A stretch of 19,554 nucleotides of DNA from an uncultured Limnohabitans sp. (lineage in GTDB: Bacteria; Pseudomonadota; Gammaproteobacteria; Burkholderiales; Burkholderiaceae_C). The stretch covers positions 1 to 19,554 of the forward strand of contig CALEYZ010000166.1 in assembly GCA_937928195.1 (NCBI GenBank). The letters run 5' to 3'. Shown here piece after piece: positions 15,872 to 19,554 of the stretch; position 1 is the first letter of the stretch, and the number at the start of each line of letters is the position of its first letter. The position numbers and the translations under genes were made by a program. The notes below the pieces were generated by a model, which was not told the origin of the DNA, made no database searches, and saw only the letters and a list, made by a program, of their open reading frames with translations.

Positions 15872-16657
15872 TTAACGCCGCAGGGCTTGTTGAACTTCAG
15901 CAAACCCTGCGCCCCGTTCCTGACGCGCTATGTACGTTGGCAGGTGCTTGAGTTCTTTCTCAAAGCGTCGGATGTTGGCCACGCCCACGCTGTGCGTGAA
16001 ATGCTCAAACATCACTTGGTCGTTGGTGGAGTCGCCCACATAGACCCATTGGTCCAGTTCATTTGTGAGTTCTCTGCCTGTGAGTTCTTTCAGAATCCAC
16101 TGCGCGCCATGCCATTTGTTGTGATCGCCAAACCAAGCGTTGATGTGGATGCTGCTGACCGTGGCGGTCATGCCTTCTTCTTTCAGCAGTTTGAGAACTT
16201 GTTGAATTTGTTCTTGAGACAAGTGATGGAATTCACTGTGGTCAAACGCGATGTCGGTTTCACGGCCTGCTGAGTCTTGGGCCATGACGGTGCCCGGAAT
16301 TTCTTGCAACACACGTTGGGCGATGCGCTGCATTTCTTGGTAGTTGTGATGGCGCGTGGCCAAGTCTTGTTGGTAGATTTTGCGCACTTCGTTTGTTTGC
16401 GGGTTGTGCAGCAAGGCCACTGCACCGTTCTCGGCCACCATGGCATTGACGGGCCATACAGACGCGAAGGGAATGCTCCAACCCACAGGCCTGCCGGTGA
16501 TAGGGATGACCATCAGGCCGGCGGCTTTTAAAGCGTGCAGGGCTTGAAGGGCGTCAGGGGTGATGGCGCCTTCGGTGGTGAGGGTGTCGTCAATGTCGGT
16601 GAAGACGCCCACGATGTTGGCGCGGGCGCTTGGGGGCCATGACGACAGAGGCTTCAT
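15872..16657 (-). CDS. HAD-superfamily phosphatase (IIB type)
   Basis: A 261-residue cytoplasmic hydrolase. Motif I is FTDIDDTLT with nucleophile Asp21 and acid/base Asp23; motif II is PITGRP with Thr54; motif IV is VGDSTNDQVMF, in the GDSxND form. The large middle insert (about residues 85-190) is an alpha/beta cap of the IIB class, as in sucrose-phosphatase-like and Cof-like enzymes. It should remove phosphate from a small molecule, probably a sugar phosphate, but the substrate cannot be told from sequence. Its ATG at 16657 shares one base with the TAA of prfC, so the two are co-transcribed. It converges on the protease gene with only 12 bases between stop codons, leaving no space for a separate terminator. 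Confidence 0.88.
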   Translation of the reverse strand: MKPLSSWPPSARANIVGVFTDIDDTLTTEGAITPDALQALHALKAAGLMVIPITGRPVGWSIPFASVWPVNAMVAENGAVALLHNPQTNEVRKIYQQDLATRHHNYQEMQRIAQRVLQEIPGTVMAQDSAGRETDIAFDHSEFHHLSQEQIQQVLKLLKEEGMTATVSSIHINAWFGDHNKWHGAQWILKELTGRELTNELDQWVYVGDSTNDQVMFEHFTHSVGVANIRRFEKELKHLPTYIARQERGAGFAEVQQALRR

Positions 16658-18285
16658 TAGCCCGCTGATCCCAAAGCCAGTCCTGCATGCTCACGCAGCG
16701 GATGGAAGTGAATCTTCGGAAAGCGCTCTTGCGCCAAGCGCACGTCGTAAGGCGAGGTGCAAAGGTAAGCCAAGGTATCGGCCGCATCCAATGCCATCCG
16801 CTGTGGGTAAGCGTTTAAGAACTCGCGCAGTTCGGCTGGCGTATCTGCCGTAATCCAACGGGCACCCGTGTACTGGCAACCTTCCAGTCGCACATCGCAA
16901 TCGTATTCGGCTTTGAGGCGGTGCTGCACCACTTCAAACTGCAACTGGCCCACAGCGCCCAGCAACATGGGGCCGCCCACTTCGGGCTTGAAGACCTGAA
17001 TGGCACCTTCTTCGCCCAGCTGGTCAAGGCCGGCTTGCAGTTGTTTGGTTCTGAGTGGATTCTTCAAGATGACTGTCATGAACAGTTCGGGCGCGAAGAA
17101 GGGCAGGCCGGTGAACAGCAAGTTGGCGCCATCGGTGATGGTGTCGCCCAATTGCACGCCGCCGTGGGTGGTGAAGCCGATGATGTCGCCCGCATAAGCT
17201 TCGTCCACCGCTTCGCGTCGTTGGCTCAAGAAGGTCACCACGCTGGTGGGGCGCAATTCTTTGCCGGTGCGTTGCACCTTGAGCTTCATGCCGGGCGTGT
17301 ACTTGCCCGAGGCCATGCGCACAAACGCAATGCGGTCGCGGTGTGAAGGGTCCATGTTGGCTTGCACCTTGAACACCACGCCTGCAAAGGCGGCGTCTTC
17401 AGGCTGCACTTCTTTGATCACGGGTTGTTTGTTCACAATGAGTGAACTGGTGCGCGGCTTGGGTGAGGGGGCCAAGTCGACCAAGGCGTCTAGCACTTCC
17501 ATCACACCGAAGTTGTTCACACCGGAGCCAAAGAACACGGGGGTTTGTTTGCCTGCCAAGAAGGCTTCGCGGTCAAAGGCAGGCGAGGCGCCAGTGGCCA
17601 ACTCCATGCTCTCGAGTGCTGTGGCAAATTCAGCGCCAAAGCGTGCGTGCAAGGCAGTCTCTTCTGTCAGGGGCATGGCTTCGAAGTCTTGCGGCAAGCG
17701 CTCGCTGCCAGACTCAAACACGGTCATGGCTTGCGTGCGCAAGTTGATGATGCCGCCAAAAGATTTGCCTTGGCCCACAGGCCAAGTCATGGGCACGCAG
17801 GGCATGCCCAGTTCGCGCTCCACTTCGTCCAAGATGTCGAGGGGGTCGCGCACTTCGCGGTCCATCTTGTTTACAAAGGTGATGATGGGCGTATCGCGCT
17901 GGCGGCAAACTTCAATCAGGCGGCGGGTTTGCGCTTCCACACCGTTGGCCGCGTCAATCACCATGAGGGCCGAGTCCACCGCGGTCAGCACGCGGTAGGT
18001 GTCTTCGCTGAAGTCTTTGTGGCCGGGGGTGTCGAGCAGGTTAATCACATGGTCGCGGTACAGCATCTGCATCACGGACGATGCCACAGAAATGCCGCGC
18101 TGCTTTTCAATTTCCATCCAGTCCGAGGTGGCATGGCGCGAGGCCTTGCGGGCCTTGACCGAACCGGCAATTTGAATGGCACCCGAGAACAGCAAGAGCT
18201 TTTCGGTGAGCGTGGTTTTACCCGCGTCAGGGTGAGAAATGATGGCGAACGTCCGGCGGCGCCGGGTTTCTTGGGCGTAAGTCAA
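16657..18285 (-). CDS. prfC: Peptide chain release factor 3
   Basis: A 542-residue translational GTPase that recycles release factors 1 and 2 from the ribosome after termination. The start of the frame is nearly identical in style to other RF3 proteins (TYAQETRRRRTFAIISHPDAGKTTLTEKLLLFSGAIQIAGSVK). G1 is HPDAGKTT (18-25), G3 is DTPGHKD (85-91) and G4 is NKMD (139-142). The length is normal for the family and the C-terminal domain is complete. The start codon is TTG, read on the minus strand at 18285-18283, with GGAG five bases upstream. No ATG gives the conserved N-terminus. It is transcribed divergently from the ahcY leader. Confidence 0.97.
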   Translation of the reverse strand: MTYAQETRRRRTFAIISHPDAGKTTLTEKLLLFSGAIQIAGSVKARKASRHATSDWMEIEKQRGISVASSVMQMLYRDHVINLLDTPGHKDFSEDTYRVLTAVDSALMVIDAANGVEAQTRRLIEVCRQRDTPIITFVNKMDREVRDPLDILDEVERELGMPCVPMTWPVGQGKSFGGIINLRTQAMTVFESGSERLPQDFEAMPLTEETALHARFGAEFATALESMELATGASPAFDREAFLAGKQTPVFFGSGVNNFGVMEVLDALVDLAPSPKPRTSSLIVNKQPVIKEVQPEDAAFAGVVFKVQANMDPSHRDRIAFVRMASGKYTPGMKLKVQRTGKELRPTSVVTFLSQRREAVDEAYAGDIIGFTTHGGVQLGDTITDGANLLFTGLPFFAPELFMTVILKNPLRTKQLQAGLDQLGEEGAIQVFKPEVGGPMLLGAVGQLQFEVVQHRLKAEYDCDVRLEGCQYTGARWITADTPAELREFLNAYPQRMALDAADTLAYLCTSPYDVRLAQERFPKIHFHPLREHAGLALGSAG

Positions 18286-18338
18286 TGGGGCTCCAGGGGA
18301 ATTTGGGTGTCTGGCACAGAATCCAGAGATGCCGCTAG

Positions 18339-18344
18339 TATAAT
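18339..18344 (+). promoter_or_regulatory. ahcY promoter -10 box
   Basis: A perfect TATAAT lies at 18339-18344. The expected start of transcription is about 18351, just before the riboswitch aptamer at 18354, which supports the assignment. No good -35 is visible at 17 bases upstream. Confidence 0.6.
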
Positions 18345-18353
18345 TTGCCCCAT

Positions 18354-18434
18354 TCCGAGGAGCGTTGCAGCAACCCCTATTCCATTGAATGGCGAGGTTG
18401 TGAGGCTCGGAACCCTACTTTGCAACGACGCTCA
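18354..18434 (+). ncRNA. S-adenosylhomocysteine (SAH) riboswitch
   Basis: The sequence matches the SAH (ahcY-type) riboswitch fold. P1 pairs CCGAG (18355-18359) with CTCGG (18406-18410). The conserved GAGGAGCG strand supplies GAGCG (18360-18364), which pairs with CGCTC (18429-18433) as the pseudoknot. GCAACC (18370-18375) pairs with GGTTGT (18396-18401) as P2, and the conserved AGGCTCGG strand is present. This class senses S-adenosylhomocysteine and switches on genes that remove it, which agrees with the ahcY start codon downstream. Confidence 0.9.
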
Positions 18435-18435
18435 T

Positions 18436-18502
18436 CCACTTTTCTGCGGGATGAGCTCTATGTCACCCTTGCGTTGTCTCTGAGCGGCCCCCTGAAAAGT
18501 GG
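18436..18502 (+). promoter_or_regulatory. Possible riboswitch expression-platform stem
   Basis: CCACTTTT at 18436-18443 and AAAAGTGG at 18495-18502 are exact reverse complements 51 bases apart. The left arm begins two bases after the riboswitch pseudoknot strand. The stem ends 15 bases before the ahcY Shine-Dalgarno GGAG (18518-18521). It may relay ligand binding to expression; this is inference from position. Confidence 0.35.
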
Positions 18503-18527
18503 TTTCAAACTTAATTTGGAGCACACC

Positions 18528-18641
18528 ATGAACGCACGTTTAAACACGCCCCTCAACACAGATTGCGTCATTGCCGACATCGGCTTGGCCGATTGGTGTG
18601 TTAGTAGTGTGTCGAGAGTATCTCTTTTTCGAGTCAGCTAG
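18528..18641 (+). pseudogene. ahcY: Truncated ahcY (adenosylhomocysteinase), first 23 codons
   Basis: ATG 18528 follows GGAG at 18518-18521. The encoded start MNARLNTPLNTDCVIADIGLADW matches AhcY N-termini, which continue GRKEI.IAE.EMPGLMA. Here the match stops after Trp23 (GATTGG ends at 18596) and an unrelated 14-residue tail leads to TAG at 18639-18641. AhcY is normally about 470 residues and hydrolyses S-adenosylhomocysteine to adenosine and homocysteine, so this copy is inactive. The promoter, riboswitch and ribosome site are all intact, so the break looks recent. The rest of the gene may lie beyond the foreign DNA to the right, outside the window; alternatively the contig is misjoined here. 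Confidence 0.85.
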
Positions 18642-19063
18642 GGTAACGCCTCAGGCTTCGCGGAGTAGCTCTCGTTTGCGCGTGACCGTCTGTTTTCAAC
18701 CGTCGCTAGTCGTCGGCCGTTTCAGCATAGTGTGGGGCGGCATACGCCCAGCTCAGGCACAAGGCGACAACGACTTGGCACCGGTGGTCAAGCGCATGAC
18801 AGCTGGCGCAACTATTTGCAAAGCGATCCTTGAACCTCCTGCGATCGCCAGGCCAGCGACACGCTTGGTGATGGTAAGCGTGTAAGTTTAGCTCCACGAG
18901 CTGTGATCGGCTCCTATCGCTGCTATCAGGTCTCGTGCAGTGATGATTTCTGACTAGATTATTATCATGTTGAAGATTGTGTCGTGGGGCAAAGTTAAAG
19001 CGCATTCAAGCCCACCATGCTCTCTACGCGAACCAGTCTGATCTACCAAAGTTTGGAGCCTCA
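18597..19063. other. Foreign DNA interrupting ahcY, no clear gene
   Basis: From 18597 the sequence no longer matches ahcY. It starts TGTGTTAGTAGTGTGTCGAG; a terminal TGT or TG is common at ends of Tn7/Mu-like elements. CGAGAG at 18613-18618 is inverted at 18669-18674, and TCGAG recurs at 18612 and 18630, which might be transposase-binding repeats. Frames of 99-104 codons exist on both strands, but none has convincing protein character or a good ribosome site. No integrase or transposase is visible in this part. Confidence 0.5.
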
Positions 19064-19554
19064 ATGGCACTCTCTGACTACTTCAAGGGCCCGCAGCACA
19101 AGGAACGCGCCGAGTACCTGTCAGCCCAGCTGCTCGAATCGCAACAGCGCTGCGAGCGCACGCTGGCCGAGTTGAACCAGCTGCAGGCAGATCACGCCAG
19201 CCTGAAGGAGCTGGCCAAGACTTTTGGGGCCATGGAGGCCGTTCAGGTGCGCCGCGAAATCGACGCCCGTCAAGCCGTACTACGGGAGGTCAATCAGGCG
19301 GTGGACAAAGCCCGCAACGCTGAAGCCGAACTGACCGTCCAAATCAAGGCCTTGCGTGACCAGGTGCTGGTGCTCGAGGAGTCGATCCTGCTTGAGAGTT
19401 TCGCACTATACAAACCCAAGTTCAATCTCACGAGTTCCGCTCAGTACAAAGAGCGTCTGGAAGTCATACGAGCCAAGCAAAAAAAATACATCAAGGAGAG
19501 CCTGGAGCAGACCAAGGAGGTCAATTGGGAGGTCAATGGCAAGAAGTCCGAAGG
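19064..19554 (+). CDS. DUF4041-family protein (3' end beyond window)
   Basis: ATG 19064, five bases after GGAG (19055-19058), opens a frame that continues to the edge (163 codons). It starts MALSDYFKGPQHKERAEYLSAQLLESQQRC. Residues about 15-105 are a Glu/Leu/Gln/Ala-rich coiled coil. Then come LEESILLESFALYKPKFNLTSSAQYKERLEVIRAKQKKYIK and NWEVNGKKSE, which match the DUF4041 signature (SFALY.PK....S..YK..L..IR..QK, then W.VNGSK). Such proteins usually carry a C-terminal GIY-YIG-like (T5orf172/MUG113) nuclease domain, which would lie outside the window. They are commonly encoded in prophages, plasmids and accessory islands, which fits a mobile-element origin for this flank. The cellular role is not established. 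Confidence 0.75.
   Translation, partial: MALSDYFKGPQHKERAEYLSAQLLESQQRCERTLAELNQLQADHASLKELAKTFGAMEAVQVRREIDARQAVLREVNQAVDKARNAEAELTVQIKALRDQVLVLEESILLESFALYKPKFNLTSSAQYKERLEVIRAKQKKYIKESLEQTKEVNWEVNGKKSE

Noticed and set aside
18571..18885. Plus-strand 104-codon frame crossing the ahcY junction
   Set aside because: It overlaps the genuine ahcY start in another frame, crosses the breakpoint and has no recognisable domain or ribosome site.
18706..19005. Minus-strand frame containing CASCH, like a c-type cytochrome haem motif
   Set aside because: Only the CxxCH stretch (SCASCHALDH) looks like a cytochrome. The surrounding residues do not, there is no signal peptide in frame, and the stop comes soon after. 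It could be a decayed fragment but is as likely chance.
1..19554. CRISPR array, tRNA or rRNA genes
   Set aside because: No regularly spaced direct repeats with variable spacers and no tRNA or rRNA core sequences were recognised on either strand. The ten-base repeats at 1461-1523 are too short and too closely spaced for CRISPR.

Overview
This window looks like chromosomal DNA from a betaproteobacterium, most likely order Burkholderiales and plausibly a Comamonadaceae freshwater lineage (Limnohabitans or Rhodoferax type). The reasons are the protein styles, the codon use (G/C-rich with many TTG and GCC codons), and a SAH riboswitch ahead of an ahcY start placed divergently from prfC. The genus is inference only.

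Layout. (1) Positions 1-1212, minus strand: a small lipoprotein gene followed by a PKD-repeat lipoprotein that runs off the left edge. (2) 1213-2913: a divergent intergenic region with four helically phased copies of ATTGCGCCAT, leading into a winged-helix/Fic protein whose Fic motif has Gln where the catalytic His should be. (3) 2914-9860: a complete type I secretion operon. It opens with a short protein that looks like the N-terminal (REC/WED) half of an IS200/IS605-type TnpB without its RuvC nuclease. Two paralogous ABC exporters, an HlyD-type adaptor, a TolC-type outer membrane protein and an intrinsic terminator follow. The TnpB-like gene has a perfect 12-bp inverted repeat across its promoter and start codon and is joined to the first ABC gene by an ATGA overlap. 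(4) 9922-15859: a second tight operon in which two probable type I substrates flank a DUF1800/DUF1501 pair. The substrates are a small RTX-like protein and a serralysin-like (M10) zinc metalloprotease, and they share a related C-terminal domain of about 120 residues. (5) 15872-18285, minus strand: a HAD phosphatase and prfC (release factor 3), overlapping by one base. (6) 18339-18596: an ahcY promoter, SAH riboswitch, and only the first 23 codons of ahcY. (7) 18597-19554: unrelated DNA that interrupts ahcY and carries the 5' part of a DUF4041-family gene, probably one edge of a mobile element (or an assembly junction).

How it fits together: regions 3 and 4 form a secretion machine and its probable cargo. 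The ABC/HlyD/TolC proteins would export the RTX-like protein and the protease through the shared C-terminal module. The DUF1800 lipoprotein and Tat-exported DUF1501 protein are made from the same transcript as the cargo, in an unknown role. The most unusual element is the nuclease-less TnpB-like protein at the head of the transporter operon. Its position and palindromic promoter suggest it has been adopted as a regulator, which is a hypothesis.
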